Below are positions 17,335-26,842 of a stretch of DNA of 64,000 bases, piece by piece (position 1 is the first letter of the stretch; each line of letters starts with the position of its first letter). Both the position numbers and the translations under genes were made by a program. Origin of the DNA: Albidovulum sp. (GTDB lineage: Bacteria; Pseudomonadota; Alphaproteobacteria; Rhodobacterales; Rhodobacteraceae); assembly GCA_026989275.1 (NCBI GenBank), contig JALSJQ010000014.1, positions 1 to 64,000 on the forward strand, read 5' to 3'. The notes beneath the pieces are model-generated. The model did not search any database. It was not told the origin of the DNA and worked only from the letters and a program-made list of their open reading frames with translations.

Positions 17335-18063
17335 ATGAAGCGATCCGTCGCCCCTGCCGCCTTGCCTCCCTTCCCCGCCGCCCGCCCCTTCGCGGCGGGC
17401 GCGGCGGCGGTGCCGGGCGTCGAGTGGTGGCGCTCGGAGGCGCTCGTGCCTTACCCTGCCGCACTCGCGGCGATGGAAGAACGGGTCGCCGCCATCGCCG
17501 AGGGGAAGGCGCAGGAAGCCGTCTGGTTCCTCGAGCATCCGCCGCTCTATACCGCCGGCACCTCGGCCCGGCGGGAAGATCTGATCGACCCCGATCGCTT
17601 CCCGGTCTTCGAGGCCGGTCGCGGCGGCCAGTTCACCTATCACGGCCCCGGCCAGAGGGTGGTCTATCTCATGCTCGATCTCGGGCGGCGCGGTCGCGAC
17701 GTGCGCGCCTTCGTCGCCCGGATCGAGCGCTGGGTGATCGGCGCGCTGGCCGAATTCGGCGTCCGCGGCGAGATCCGCCCCGACCGCGTCGGGGTGTGGG
17801 TGCCGCGCCCCGACAAGCCCCCCCTCGCGGACGGCACCTTGCGCGACGACAAGATCGCCGCCATCGGCATCCGTCTGCGCCGCTGGGTGAGCTTTCACGG
17901 CTTCGCGGTCAATGTCGATCCCGACCTGTCCCATTTCGCCGGCATCGTGCCCTGCGGCATTCGCGGCCACGGGGTGACGAGTCTTGCCGATCTCGGGCAT
18001 CGGGCGGACATGGCCGCGTTCGACGCGGCGCTCCTTGCCACGGCGGACGCGATGTTCGGCTGA
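17335..18063 (+). CDS. lipB: Lipoyl(octanoyl) transferase
   Basis: A 242-residue enzyme moving octanoyl from acyl carrier protein to lipoyl domains of 2-oxoacid dehydrogenases. [19 protein letters not shown] is the family signature; Lys173 ([10 protein letters not shown]) and Cys207 (GIVPCGI) are the catalytic pair. A 20-residue Ala/Pro-rich leader precedes the conserved part. It begins 11 bases after the aminotransferase gene but probably has no functional tie to the sugar cassette. Confidence 0.95.
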   Translation: MKRSVAPAALPPFPAARPFAAGAAAVPGVEWWRSEALVPYPAALAAMEERVAAIAEGKAQEAVWFLEHPPLYTAGTSARREDLIDPDRFPVFEAGRGGQFTYHGPGQRVVYLMLDLGRRGRDVRAFVARIERWVIGALAEFGVRGEIRPDRVGVWVPRPDKPPLADGTLRDDKIAAIGIRLRRWVSFHGFAVNVDPDLSHFAGIVPCGIRGHGVTSLADLGHRADMAAFDAALLATADAMFG

Positions 18064-18275
18064 AGGCGCCTCGGGCATCGCGCCCCATCACCGGAACCCG
18101 ATGCCGGCCGCCCCGCCGCCCGTGAGGGCACGCCCCGCCCCGCGGAGCGGCCCTCTGGAAAATCCTCATGCCCTGTGCAAATAAGGAGCCGCCTTCCGTG
18201 CTCCCCCCCACGGATGCACGGATCGTCAGCCGGATCGGCTTCGTTCAACCCGTTCTCATCCTGAGGAGGATTCCG

Positions 18276-18674
18276 ATGAAACGCGCTCTCACGCTCGCCA
18301 TTGCCGCCCTCGGCCTGGCCACCGCCGCCCATGCCGGGGGCGATCCGGCCAAGGGCGAAAAGATCTTCAAGAAATGCAAGTCCTGTCATGCGATCGTCGC
18401 GCCGGACGGCACCGCCATCGTCAAGGGCGGCAAGGTCGGCCCCAACCTCTACGGCGTGATCGGTCGCAAGGCCGGCTCCTATGAAGGCTACAAGTATTCG
18501 AAGGCTCTCAAGGCCGCCGGCGAGAACGGCCTCGTCTGGTCCGAGGAGGAGCTCGCCAAGTTCGTGGCGAATCCGAAGAAATACCTGGGCGGCAAGTCGA
18601 AGATGTCCTTCAAGCTGCGCAAGGGCGGCGAGGACGTGGCCGCCTATCTCGCCTCGGTTGCCAAGAGCGAGTGA
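18276..18674 (+). CDS. Class I cytochrome c (c2/c550 type), periplasmic
   Basis: A 132-residue precursor with a 20-residue Sec signal peptide (ends THAHAG-like AAHAG). The heme site is CKSCH (Cys34, Cys37, His38) and the distal ligand is Met110 in KSKMSFKL. It should shuttle electrons from the bc1 complex to terminal oxidase; the ctaD gene 220 bases downstream supports this, as in Paracoccus, where cycA and a ctaD gene are neighbours. AGGAGGA lies seven bases before the ATG. A strong terminator follows. Confidence 0.93.
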   Translation: MKRALTLAIAALGLATAAHAGGDPAKGEKIFKKCKSCHAIVAPDGTAIVKGGKVGPNLYGVIGRKAGSYEGYKYSKALKAAGENGLVWSEEELAKFVANPKKYLGGKSKMSFKLRKGGEDVAAYLASVAKSE

Positions 18675-18734
18675 ACGCGATTCGCGCCGAGAGGGAGGGG
18701 TGCCGTCGCCCGCCGGCCCGGCGCGATGGGAAAG

Positions 18735-18767
18735 GCCGGCCCTTCGCGCGAAGGGCCGGCTTTTTTT
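18735..18767 (+). terminator. Rho-independent terminator after the cytochrome c gene
   Basis: GCCGGCCCTT pairs perfectly with AAGGGCCGGC over a six-base loop, followed by seven T residues. It is the clearest intrinsic terminator in the window and separates the cytochrome c transcript from ctaD. Confidence 0.93.
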
Positions 18768-18896
18768 GCGACAAACTGCCCTTTCGGGGGGATATTTTGT
18801 TGAGCCGCCACGGCGAGGCGTTTATCAAGGCGGCACCGCCCCCGCCGCGCTCGGGGGCCAAGACATTCTAACTGGGACGTGTCAGGAGAAAACGAG

Positions 18897-20567
18897 ATGG
18901 CAGACGCAGCCACCCACGCACACGACCACCATGAACGGCCGAACTTCTTCGTTCGGTGGTTCATGTCGACGAACCACAAGGACATCGGCATCCTCTACCT
19001 CTTCACCGCCGGTTTCTTCGGGTTCGTCTCGGTCCTCTTCACCGTTTACATGCGCATGGAGCTCATGGAGCCCGGCGTGCAATACATGTGCCTCGAGGGC
19101 GCGCGCCTGATCGCCGACCCGGCAGCCGAATGCACGCCCAACGGCCACATGTGGAACACGTTCATCACCGCCCACGGCATCCTGATGATGTTCTTCGTGG
19201 TCATTCCGGCGCTCTTCGGGGGCTTCGGCAACTACTTCATGCCGCTGATGATCGGCGCGCCGGACATGGCGTTCCCGCGGATGAACAACCTCAGCTACTG
19301 GCTCTATATGGCCGGCGCCACCCTCGGCACGCTGTCGATGTTCGCGCCGGGCGGCGACGGCACCGGAACCGGCGTAGGCTGGGTGCTCTACGCCCCGCTC
19401 TCGACCACCGAACCCGGCATGGCGATGGACATGGCGATCTTCGCGGTGCACCTTTCGGGCGTCTCGTCGATCCTCGGGGCGATCAACATGATCACCACCT
19501 TCCTGAACATGCGCGCGCCGGGCATGACGCTGTTCAAGACGCCGCTGTTCCCCTGGTCGATCTTCGTCACCGCGTGGCTGATTCTCCTGTCGCTGCCGGT
19601 GCTCGCCGGCGCCGTGACCATGCTGCTCACGGATCGCAACTTCGGCACGACCTTCTTCGACCCGGCCGGTGGGGGTGACCCGGTTCTCTATGCCCACCTC
19701 CTGTGGTTCTTCGGCCATCCCGAGGTCTACATGATGATCGTGCCGGGCTTCGGCATCATCTCTCATGTCGTCTCGACCTTCTCGCGCAAGCCGATCTTCG
19801 GCTACCTGCCGATGGTCTGGGCGATGATCGCGATCGGCGCCCTCGGCTTCGTCGTGTGGGCGCACCACATGTACACCATGGGCATGAGCGTCACCCAGCA
19901 GGCCTATTTCATGCTGGCGACCATGGTGATCGCGGTGCCGACCGGCATCAAGATCTTCTCCTGGATCGCCACGATGTGGGGCGGCTCGATCGAGTTCAGG
20001 ACGCCGATGCTGTTCGCCTGGGGCTTCCTGTTCATGTTCACCGTCGGCGGCGTGACCGGCATCGTGCTCAGCCAGGCGCCGCTCGATCGGGTCTATCACG
20101 ACACCTACTACGTCGTGGCGCACTTCCACTACGTGATGGCGATCGGGGCCGCGATGGCGATCTTCGCCGGCATCTACTACTGGATCGGCAAGATGTCGGG
20201 GCGGCAGTATCCCGAATGGGCGGGCAAGCTGCACTTCATCCTGTTCTTCATCGGGACCAACCTGACCTTCTTCCCGCAGCACTTCCTCGGCCGTCAGGGC
20301 ATGCCGCGGCGCTACATCGACTACCCGGAGGCCTTCGCCGACTGGAACTACCTGTCGTCGATCGGCGCCTTCATCGGCTTCGCTTCCTTCGTGTGGTTCA
20401 TCGGCGTGGTGTTCTACACCATCTTCGCCGGCCGCCGCGTCGCCGAGGACAACTACTGGCATCTGCCGGCCGACACGCTCGAGTGGAAGCTGCCTTCGCC
20501 GCCGCCCGAGCACACTTTCGAGACGCTTCCGACCCCGGACATGTGGGACACCGCGAAGCACCACTGA
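18897..20567 (+). CDS. ctaD: Cytochrome c oxidase subunit I (aa3 type)
   Basis: A 556-residue inner-membrane catalytic subunit with twelve expected helices. Heme a and a3 ligands sit in [11 protein letters not shown] and [12 protein letters not shown]; CuB ligands are GHPEVY (with the cross-linked Tyr) and WAHHMY. The D channel ([12 protein letters not shown]), the glutamate of GHPEV and the K-channel Lys (GIKIFSW) are all present, so it is an A1-type proton pump. The ATG at 18897 follows AGGAG. Subunits II and III are not adjacent. Its stop overlaps the next ATG (TGATG). Confidence 0.97.
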   Translation: MADAATHAHDHHERPNFFVRWFMSTNHKDIGILYLFTAGFFGFVSVLFTVYMRMELMEPGVQYMCLEGARLIADPAAECTPNGHMWNTFITAHGILMMFFVVIPALFGGFGNYFMPLMIGAPDMAFPRMNNLSYWLYMAGATLGTLSMFAPGGDGTGTGVGWVLYAPLSTTEPGMAMDMAIFAVHLSGVSSILGAINMITTFLNMRAPGMTLFKTPLFPWSIFVTAWLILLSLPVLAGAVTMLLTDRNFGTTFFDPAGGGDPVLYAHLLWFFGHPEVYMMIVPGFGIISHVVSTFSRKPIFGYLPMVWAMIAIGALGFVVWAHHMYTMGMSVTQQAYFMLATMVIAVPTGIKIFSWIATMWGGSIEFRTPMLFAWGFLFMFTVGGVTGIVLSQAPLDRVYHDTYYVVAHFHYVMAIGAAMAIFAGIYYWIGKMSGRQYPEWAGKLHFILFFIGTNLTFFPQHFLGRQGMPRRYIDYPEAFADWNYLSSIGAFIGFASFVWFIGVVFYTIFAGRRVAEDNYWHLPADTLEWKLPSPPPEHTFETLPTPDMWDTAKHH

Positions 20568-21136
20568 TGCCCTGGAAACTGCATCAGACGAACAGGGAGG
20601 AGGCCTCGGAGATTTCCGGGGCCTCTTCATCTGCGCCCTTCGAACGGGCCGGAGGACTGCGCTTCACCTTCGAGATCTGGCCGCACCGTTCTCTCAGCCG
20701 CGCCGGCTTCTACGGCTTCCTGCTGATGACCTGGCTTGCCTTCACCGTGCCGCTCGCCGCCTTTCTCGGCACGGTGCATCTCTGGATGCTCCTGCCTTTC
20801 ACCCTCGTCGCCCTCGCCGCCACCTGGTGGTTCATCGAACGCAATTACCACGACGGAACGCTGGTCGAGCTGGTCGAGATCACCCCCGAGGAGATCCGCG
20901 TCGTCCGCCACGAACCCGACGGGACCACCCGCCGTTGGGAAGCCAACCCCTACTGGGTGCGCATCACCCTCCGGCAGGACGGCCCGGTCGAGAACTATCT
21001 CACCCTCAAGGGCAGCGGCCGGGAGATCGAGCTCGGCGCCTTCCTGACCCCGGAGGAACGGTGCGAACTGAAGGACGCGCTCGAGAATGCGATCACCCGC
21101 GCACGCAGCGCCACGGCGCCGAACGGCTTCGGGTGA
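20567..21136 (+). CDS. DUF2244 membrane protein
   Basis: A 189-residue protein with two neighbouring membrane helices (about 45-90) and a cytosolic beta-rich tail ending around LEN-AITRARS. The FTFEIWPHRSLSRAGF opening is typical of DUF2244, a family repeatedly found next to aa3 oxidase genes in alphaproteobacteria. The one-base overlap with ctaD means translational coupling and suggests an accessory role in oxidase assembly; no activity is known to me. Confidence 0.88.
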   Translation: MPWKLHQTNREEASEISGASSSAPFERAGGLRFTFEIWPHRSLSRAGFYGFLLMTWLAFTVPLAAFLGTVHLWMLLPFTLVALAATWWFIERNYHDGTLVELVEITPEEIRVVRHEPDGTTRRWEANPYWVRITLRQDGPVENYLTLKGSGREIELGAFLTPEERCELKDALENAITRARSATAPNGFG

Positions 21137-21311
21137 GTCCGCCGTCACGCACCGCCCCACCGACCACCGGTGCCCGACTGCCGCCATCGCGCGGCAAGAC
21201 CGCGAGCAAGGAATGACGTCTCCTGCCGGCATCTTCCCGCCTCCGCCTTGCCCCGGCCGCATGCCGTGTTACCCTTGCCCGAGCTTCATCAGCCGAGGGG
21301 AGGAATTCGTC

Positions 21312-21710
21312 ATGGGCAGACACGCCATCGCGGCCGCGGCCGCTGCTCTCCTCCTCGCAGCGGGCCCGGCATCCGCTTTCGGGATCCGTTTCGACTGGAA
21401 GGGGCTGGAGCGTTGCACCTCGGGCCATCCTGACACGGTCGCCAATCCGCGCTTCGTGCTCGAGGATGTGCCCGAAGGCACGAAATACATCCGCTTCCGC
21501 CTGAAGGATCTCGACGTGCCGCAATACGATCACGGCGGCGGCGTCGTGCGCTATACCGGCCAGAAGGAGATCGCACCCGGCGCCTTCACATACCGCTCCC
21601 CCTGCCCGCCCGACGGCGTTCATACCTATGAATGGACGGCGACCGCGCTCGGCAGCCGCACCGGCCGCCCGCTTGCCATCGCCAGGGCAAGACGAAAATA
21701 TCCCGAATAG
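21312..21710 (+). CDS. Exported PEBP (YbhB/YbcL)-like protein
   Basis: A 132-residue protein with a clean signal peptide (cleavage after ASA, before FGIRFDWK). The mature part has DVPEGTKYIRFRLKDLDVP and the C-terminal CPPDGVHTYEWTATAL, matching the phosphatidylethanolamine-binding-protein fold, although the set of anion-site residues is shorter than in classical PEBPs. Two cysteines (LERCTSG, SPCPP) could bridge in the periplasm. GAGGGGAGG precedes the ATG. Role unknown. Confidence 0.7.
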   Translation: MGRHAIAAAAAALLLAAGPASAFGIRFDWKGLERCTSGHPDTVANPRFVLEDVPEGTKYIRFRLKDLDVPQYDHGGGVVRYTGQKEIAPGAFTYRSPCPPDGVHTYEWTATALGSRTGRPLAIARARRKYPE

Positions 21711-21797
21711 GACAGGGCCGCACACCCCCCTTCGAGCGGGCGGCAAACCGAAGGATCCTCGGCACGGCCCCTTTCCGGCGCCACATGTCCCCGGCGC

Positions 21798-22292
21798 TCA
21801 GCCGAGCCGTTCCTTCACCAGCTTCCCGGCCCTGGCGAAGTCCATCCGGCCCGCATAGCGGGCCTTGAGCGCCCCCATCACCCGGCCCATGTCACGGATC
21901 GTTTCGGCCTTCTCGGCCCGGATGACCTCGTCGATCGCCTTCACCATCTCCTCGTCGGTCAGCTGCCGGGGCAGGAACTCCTCGATGACGCCGATCTCGT
22001 CGCGCTCCTTCTCCGCCAGCTCGAGACGGCCGCCCTCCTCATAGGCCCGGGCGCTCTCCTGACGTTGCCTGATCATCTTGCCGAGGACGGCGAGGATCTC
22101 CGCATCCGGGATACCCTCGCTGTTGCCTTCGCCACGGGCCGCGATGTCCCGATCCTTGATCGCCGCATCGATCAGCCGCAGGGTGGAAAGCCGCACCGTC
22201 TGCCGCGAACGCATCGCCTCCCTGAGCGCTTCGCGCAGCCGCTGCCGCAGGCCGGGCCCGCCTTCTTCCCCTGTCCGATCCTCGGTGCTCAT
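21798..22292 (-). CDS. GatB/YqeY domain protein
   Basis: A 164-residue helical protein. RLSTLRLIDAAIKDRDI, EILAVLGKMIRQRQESA and MGRVMGALKARYAGRMD match the YqeY family, related to the tRNA-binding tail of GatB. Its exact function is unsettled; a role with tRNA-dependent amidation is suggested by homology. ATG at 22292 is the first start after low-complexity sequence. It is divergent from carA, an arrangement common in alphaproteobacteria. Confidence 0.9.
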   Translation of the reverse strand: MSTEDRTGEEGGPGLRQRLREALREAMRSRQTVRLSTLRLIDAAIKDRDIAARGEGNSEGIPDAEILAVLGKMIRQRQESARAYEEGGRLELAEKERDEIGVIEEFLPRQLTDEEMVKAIDEVIRAEKAETIRDMGRVMGALKARYAGRMDFARAGKLVKERLG

Positions 22293-22482
22293 GGCATCAT
22301 CCGTTGCAGCACCGGCGCGCTCTGCCGGCCGGGGGACAATAGCCCGTGATCCCCCCCTTCTCAAGCCTCGCCCCCGGTCGGCGCCGCTTGACCATGGAGC
22401 GGTCAATCCGTATCTGTCGGCCGATCGGGCGGCAGGCGCGCCCCTCCCGTGGCGCAGAGCCCTTCAGGAAACAGGAAACGCC

Positions 22483-23643
22483 ATGTCCTCCCCCTCCGGC
22501 AAGCCCACAGGCTGCATCGTTCTGGCCAATGGCGCCGTCTTTCATGGCGAAGGCTTCGGCCGCGTCGGCTCGGTGGCGGCCGAACTCGTCTTCAACACGG
22601 CCATGACCGGCTACCAGGAGATCATGACCGACCCGTCCTATGCCGGGCAGGTGGTGACCTTCACCTTCCCCCATGTCGGCAATGTCGGCGTCAACCCCGA
22701 AGACGACGAATCGCGCGCCGCCTTCGCCGAAGGCATGGTGGTGCACTGGCGACCGACCGAACCTTCCAACTGGCGCGCCTCCGCACCGCTGCGCACATGG
22801 CTCGAGCGGCAGGGCCGGATCGGCATCGGCGGGGTGGACACGCGGCGGCTGACCCGGGCGATCCGTCAGCAGGGCGCGCCCAACGCCGTCATCGCCCATG
22901 ATCCGAACGGCGATTTCGATCTGGAGGCGCTGCGGGCAGAAGCCTTGGCCTTCCGCGGGCTCGAAGGGCTCGATCTCGCCAGGGAGGTCACCTGTGGGCA
23001 GACCTACCGGTGGAACGAGACGCGCTGGCGCTGGCCCGAAGGCTACGGCAGGCGCAGCGGCCCCGGTCGGCGCGTGGTGGCGGTCGATTACGGCGCCAAG
23101 CGAAACATCCTGCGCTCGCTGGCCTCGGCCGGCTGCGACGTCACCGTGCTGCCCGCCACCGCCACCGCCGAAGACATCCTTGCGCACGAACCCGAGGGGG
23201 TGTTCCTGTCGAACGGCCCGGGCGACCCGGCCGCCACCGGCGAATACGCCGTGCCGATGATCCGCCATCTCCTCGAACGGACCGACCTGCCGATCTTCGG
23301 CATCTGCCTCGGGCACCAGATGCTGGCCCTCGCCCTCGGCGCCCGGACGGTCAAGATGAATCACGGCCATCACGGCGCCAATCATCCGGTGAAGAATCTG
23401 GAAACCGGAAGGGTCGAGATCACATCGATGAACCACGGTTTCACGGTGGACACCGCCTCGCTGCCCGAAGGGGTGATCGAAACCCACGTCTCGCTCTTCG
23501 ACGGCACCAATTGCGGCATCCGCATGACCGACCGGGCCGTCTTTTCCGTGCAATATCACCCCGAAGCGAGTCCCGGCCCGCAGGACAGCGCCTATCTCTT
23601 CGACCGTTTCGTCGAGGCGATGGGTGGCCCGATCGCGGGCTGA
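22483..23643 (+). CDS. carA: Carbamoyl-phosphate synthase small subunit
   Basis: A 386-residue glutaminase subunit that feeds ammonia to CarB for arginine and pyrimidine synthesis. The N-terminal domain has the NTAMTGYQEIMTDPSY signature; the class I amidotransferase triad is Cys in FGICLGHQ plus His and Glu in QYHPEASPGP. FLSNGPGDP is intact. CarB is not in the window. The 190-base gap to the divergent YqeY gene must hold both promoters. Confidence 0.97.
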   Translation: MSSPSGKPTGCIVLANGAVFHGEGFGRVGSVAAELVFNTAMTGYQEIMTDPSYAGQVVTFTFPHVGNVGVNPEDDESRAAFAEGMVVHWRPTEPSNWRASAPLRTWLERQGRIGIGGVDTRRLTRAIRQQGAPNAVIAHDPNGDFDLEALRAEALAFRGLEGLDLAREVTCGQTYRWNETRWRWPEGYGRRSGPGRRVVAVDYGAKRNILRSLASAGCDVTVLPATATAEDILAHEPEGVFLSNGPGDPAATGEYAVPMIRHLLERTDLPIFGICLGHQMLALALGARTVKMNHGHHGANHPVKNLETGRVEITSMNHGFTVDTASLPEGVIETHVSLFDGTNCGIRMTDRAVFSVQYHPEASPGPQDSAYLFDRFVEAMGGPIAG

Positions 23644-23804
23644 CCCCGCGAAAGACCGCCCCGCCGCCGGCATCCCTCGGGAGGAGAGCGACGGGAAGAC
23701 GGGGAATGCTCCCCGACCGGCCGGAGCGTTGGCACGAGGGAAGGGTGCCCCCGAAATTCCGGTCGAGACGGCGCCTTGTCCGGTCGCGCCCATTCTCGCC
23801 CCCC

Positions 23805-23820
23805 TTAACGATCTCTTAAC
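23805..23820 (+). promoter_or_regulatory. CtrA-type binding site
   Basis: TTAA-CGATCTC-TTAAC matches the full alphaproteobacterial CtrA consensus TTAA-N7-TTAAC exactly, and is followed by CAT as in many strong sites. It lies 36 bases before the glycosyltransferase start, where a bound regulator would cover or adjoin the promoter. In such a G+C-rich setting this AT pattern is unlikely by chance. Confidence 0.75.
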
Positions 23821-23855
23821 CATCCGCATGCATAGCTGCCCCCGGGAGGGGGACG

Positions 23856-25793
23856 ATGGGGCGCACGCGCAGGGAACCCACATCGCGGAAACGGACGGGC
23901 GGAGCATCGGGCTTCGGCGAATTGCCGCAAACGGCCTTCGTCCCGGCCGACGGCCGGGCGCTCCGCGGGTCACCCTCCCCGCCGGTCGATGATGCGCTCC
24001 GGGCCCGGGGGCTGGTTCTGGCCCGCGCCGAGGGCACGCGGCCCGAACTGGCCCTGCGGGCACGCGGCCTGATCGACGATGCCGGCTTCGCCGCGCTTCT
24101 GTCCGACGATCTGGCCATCCCCCGAATCGACCTTGCCGCCAGTCCTCCCATGCCGGCCCTGCTCGCTGCCGCCGACCCGGTCGCGTGTCTTCGCCATGAT
24201 GCGGTGCCGTGGCGCGAGGAGGCGGGCCGGATCGTCTGGGCGGTGGCCGACCCGGTCGATCTCGCCGCACGCGAGGCGCTGCCCGCGGCTTTCGTGATCG
24301 CCCCGCGGGAACAGATCCGCCGCACCGTTCATGCGGCCCATGCGGCGGCTCTCGTGGCCCGGGCCGAGAACCTCTGCCCGCACACGAAAAGCTGTCGCAG
24401 CTGGCTGCGGCCGATCCGGCCCGCCGCACTCGTCCTCGCCGGGCTGATCGTGGCACTTGCAGCCGCCGCCTTTCCCGCAGGGGCGGCCCTCGCCGTCGTC
24501 GTCGTCGCCTTCGCGACGCTCGGCGCCAACATCACCCTGCGGCTGCTCGGGCTTCTTGCCGCCTGCCGTCCCCGCCCGGAAACGCCCCCTCCGCCGGATC
24601 GGCGCGCCCTGCCTTTCATCACGCTGATGCTGCCGCTTCACCGCGAGAACGGCACCCTCGCCCAGCTTCTCGCCGCCCTCGAACAGCTTCATTACCCGCC
24701 CTCGAAATGCGAATTCCTGCTGATCACCGAGGCGGACGACACCCTGACCCGCGCATCCCTTGCCCGTTACCGACTGCCTGCAAATGCCCGGGTGGTGATC
24801 GTTCCCGGGGGCCGGGTGCAGACCAAGCCGCGCGCGCTCAACTTTGCCCTGCCCGAAGCGCGGGGAGACATCGTCGGCGTGCTCGACGCGGAGGACCGGC
24901 CCGAGCCCGACCAGCTGCTGCGCATCGCCGCCGCCTTCGCCGCCGGTGGCGCGCGACTGGCCTGCGTGCAAGGCACGCTCGACTTCTACAACGGCAGGGA
25001 AAACTGGATCGCACGCTGCTTCACCATCGAATATGCCACCTGGTTCCGCATCGTCCTGCCGGCCTTCGCGCGTTTCGGCCTGCCGGTGCCGCTAGGCGGC
25101 ACGACGATGTATGTGCGCCGCGACGTGCTCGAGGCCGTCGGCGGCTGGGACGCGCACAACGTCACCGAAGACGCCGATCTCGGCCTGCGTCTCGCCCGCG
25201 AAGGATGGGAGACGCAGCTGCTGCCGACCACCACCTTCGAGGAAGCCAATCACCGCCCCTGGCGCTGGATCCGGCAACGCTCGCGTTGGCTCAAGGGTTA
25301 TGCCGTCACCTGGATCACCCACATGCGCCATCCGCGCGCGGCGGTGCGGGCCTTCGGCTGGCGGGCCATTCTGGCGCTCAACGCCCATTTCGCCGGCACG
25401 CTCTGCGCTTTCCTGCTGGCGCCGCTCTACTGGACCATGTGGATGGAGTTCGCCGGCCTGCATCACCCGCTTCTCGTCCTTGCCGGCCTGCCTCCCGCGA
25501 GCGGCAGAGTGCTTCTCGGCTTCTTTCTCGGCAGCGCGCTGGTGCAGTATCTTGCCGGCTTCGTCGCCCTGGCCCCGCCGCATCTGCGGACCCATCGCTG
25601 GTGGCTGCCGACGCTCGGCTTCTACTGGCCGATGGCTAGCATCGCCCTGATGAAGGCGCTGTGGGAACTGCCCTTCCGCCCCTGGCACTGGGACAAGACC
25701 GAGCACGGAACGAGCCGGAGGGGAACGGAAGGAACGGCCACTATCAGCGGCGGCGACACCGGGCAGGGACGGCGGGCCGCCCCATCGGCCTGA
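23856..25793 (+). CDS. Membrane glycosyltransferase 2 with GspE-N/MshEN-like N terminus
   Basis: A 645-residue inner-membrane protein. Residues about 65-160 (GLIDDAGFAALL..., AADPVACLRHDAVPW..., WAVADPVDL) resemble the GspE N-terminal/MshEN domain, members of which bind cyclic di-GMP. Two helices (about 188-235) lead to a GT-A domain: DAED (344-347), TEDAD (437-441) and QRSRWLKGY (474-482), the processive cellulose-synthase-like set, followed by several helices. This resembles XagB-type polysaccharide synthases. GGGAGGGGGACG precedes the ATG and a CtrA site lies just upstream, suggesting cell-cycle or motility-linked surface polysaccharide export. Confidence 0.88.
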   Translation: MGRTRREPTSRKRTGGASGFGELPQTAFVPADGRALRGSPSPPVDDALRARGLVLARAEGTRPELALRARGLIDDAGFAALLSDDLAIPRIDLAASPPMPALLAAADPVACLRHDAVPWREEAGRIVWAVADPVDLAAREALPAAFVIAPREQIRRTVHAAHAAALVARAENLCPHTKSCRSWLRPIRPAALVLAGLIVALAAAAFPAGAALAVVVVAFATLGANITLRLLGLLAACRPRPETPPPPDRRALPFITLMLPLHRENGTLAQLLAALEQLHYPPSKCEFLLITEADDTLTRASLARYRLPANARVVIVPGGRVQTKPRALNFALPEARGDIVGVLDAEDRPEPDQLLRIAAAFAAGGARLACVQGTLDFYNGRENWIARCFTIEYATWFRIVLPAFARFGLPVPLGGTTMYVRRDVLEAVGGWDAHNVTEDADLGLRLAREGWETQLLPTTTFEEANHRPWRWIRQRSRWLKGYAVTWITHMRHPRAAVRAFGWRAILALNAHFAGTLCAFLLAPLYWTMWMEFAGLHHPLLVLAGLPPASGRVLLGFFLGSALVQYLAGFVALAPPHLRTHRWWLPTLGFYWPMASIALMKALWELPFRPWHWDKTEHGTSRRGTEGTATISGGDTGQGRRAAPSA

Positions 25794-26027
25794 AGCGATC
25801 GGCAGCGCCTTGCCGGAGACACCGCGGAGGCACGACCGCTTCTTGCGGCGGGCGCCGTTCCCGGCCCGGCACTCCTTCGGTGACGACCGCTCCGCCACCC
25901 CCGGTGACGTGCCCGGCGCGCTTCTCGCTGACGCCTCCGGCTGTCCCGGCAAACTTCGGGCCGCCTCCTCGCTGGCGCATCAGATGGCATCGCCGGTGGC
26001 ACTCCGCCCTGCCGGGCAGTCAGCCGC

Positions 26028-26732
26028 TCAGCCCCCAGTTCCTCCCTTGCCGGGGGGAGACGCCAGCGCATCGGCCGCCGGCACCTCGCCCGCGCCCAGA
26101 AGCAGCCGGGTCTCGAAGGCGCGCGAGAGATGACGCCTGAGCGCCTCGTCCGCGGCCACCTCGTCCCGCCGCTCGATGGCCGAAACGATGGCTTCGTGCT
26201 CCTCGAGCGCCTCCCGGTCCCGGCCCGGAACCGCAAGGGAGGTCGTCGCCATCAGCGCCATCGAACGATAGACGAGATCGAGCTGCTGCACGAGGTAGCG
26301 GTTGTGACTCGCCAGATGCAGCTGGTTGTGAAAGCGGCGATTGGCGCGGGCCATGGCCTGGGCATCTCCCACGAGCCTGCGGTCCTGGGTCACCATTTCC
26401 CGCAGCACCCGCATCTCCTCCGGAGCGGCATGACGCGCCGCCAGCCGCGCCGCGAGCGCCTCGAGTTCGGTGCGAACGGCATAAAGTTCCGACAGCTGGT
26501 TGTGATCGAGCGAGGCGACGATCAGGCTGCGCCCGTCGCGCGTCAGCAGCGACTGGATCTCCAGCCGCTGCAACGCCTCGCGAATCGGGGTGCGCGACAT
26601 GCCGAAGCGCTCGGCAAGCTCGCTCTCGACCAACCGGTCCCCGGGCTTGTAGATGCCGACGTCGATCGCCTCGAGAATGAGATCGTAGGCATCCTTCTGA
26701 CCGTCGCGCGCCGCGCTGCCCTGCCTTGCCAT
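26028..26732 (-). CDS. GntR family (FadR/FCD) transcriptional regulator
   Basis: A 234-residue DNA-binding protein. The winged helix is at the N terminus (ESELAERFGMSRTPIREALQRLE), and the FCD effector domain follows with metal-site residues spread through ELYAVRTELEALAARLAA, ANRRFHNQLH and EEHEAIVSAIERRD. The ligand is probably a small carboxylate, by family. The start at 26732 follows GAGGGAAG; a longer form is possible. It is divergent from the HAD gene, 110 bases away, and may regulate it. Confidence 0.9.
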   Translation of the reverse strand: MARQGSAARDGQKDAYDLILEAIDVGIYKPGDRLVESELAERFGMSRTPIREALQRLEIQSLLTRDGRSLIVASLDHNQLSELYAVRTELEALAARLAARHAAPEEMRVLREMVTQDRRLVGDAQAMARANRRFHNQLHLASHNRYLVQQLDLVYRSMALMATTSLAVPGRDREALEEHEAIVSAIERRDEVAADEALRRHLSRAFETRLLLGAGEVPAADALASPPGKGGTGG

Positions 26733-26842
26733 GAGCTTCCCTCGGCTCGGGGTTCGCCTGGAGGGCGGCGAATCGCTCCGGATCCGTCCCCCTTTCTTCA
26801 AAAGCCCCCGAGCGCGGCGCCGTCAAGCGGGCTTGCATCGGG

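Noticed and set aside
18882-20630. Open frame of 582 codons on the minus strand opposite ctaD
   Set aside because: Charged, low-complexity shadow of ctaD; no start context and no domain.
22297-24456. Open frame of 719 codons on the minus strand opposite carA
   Set aside because: carA is unambiguous on the plus strand, and the minus frame has no recognisable domain and shadow-like composition.
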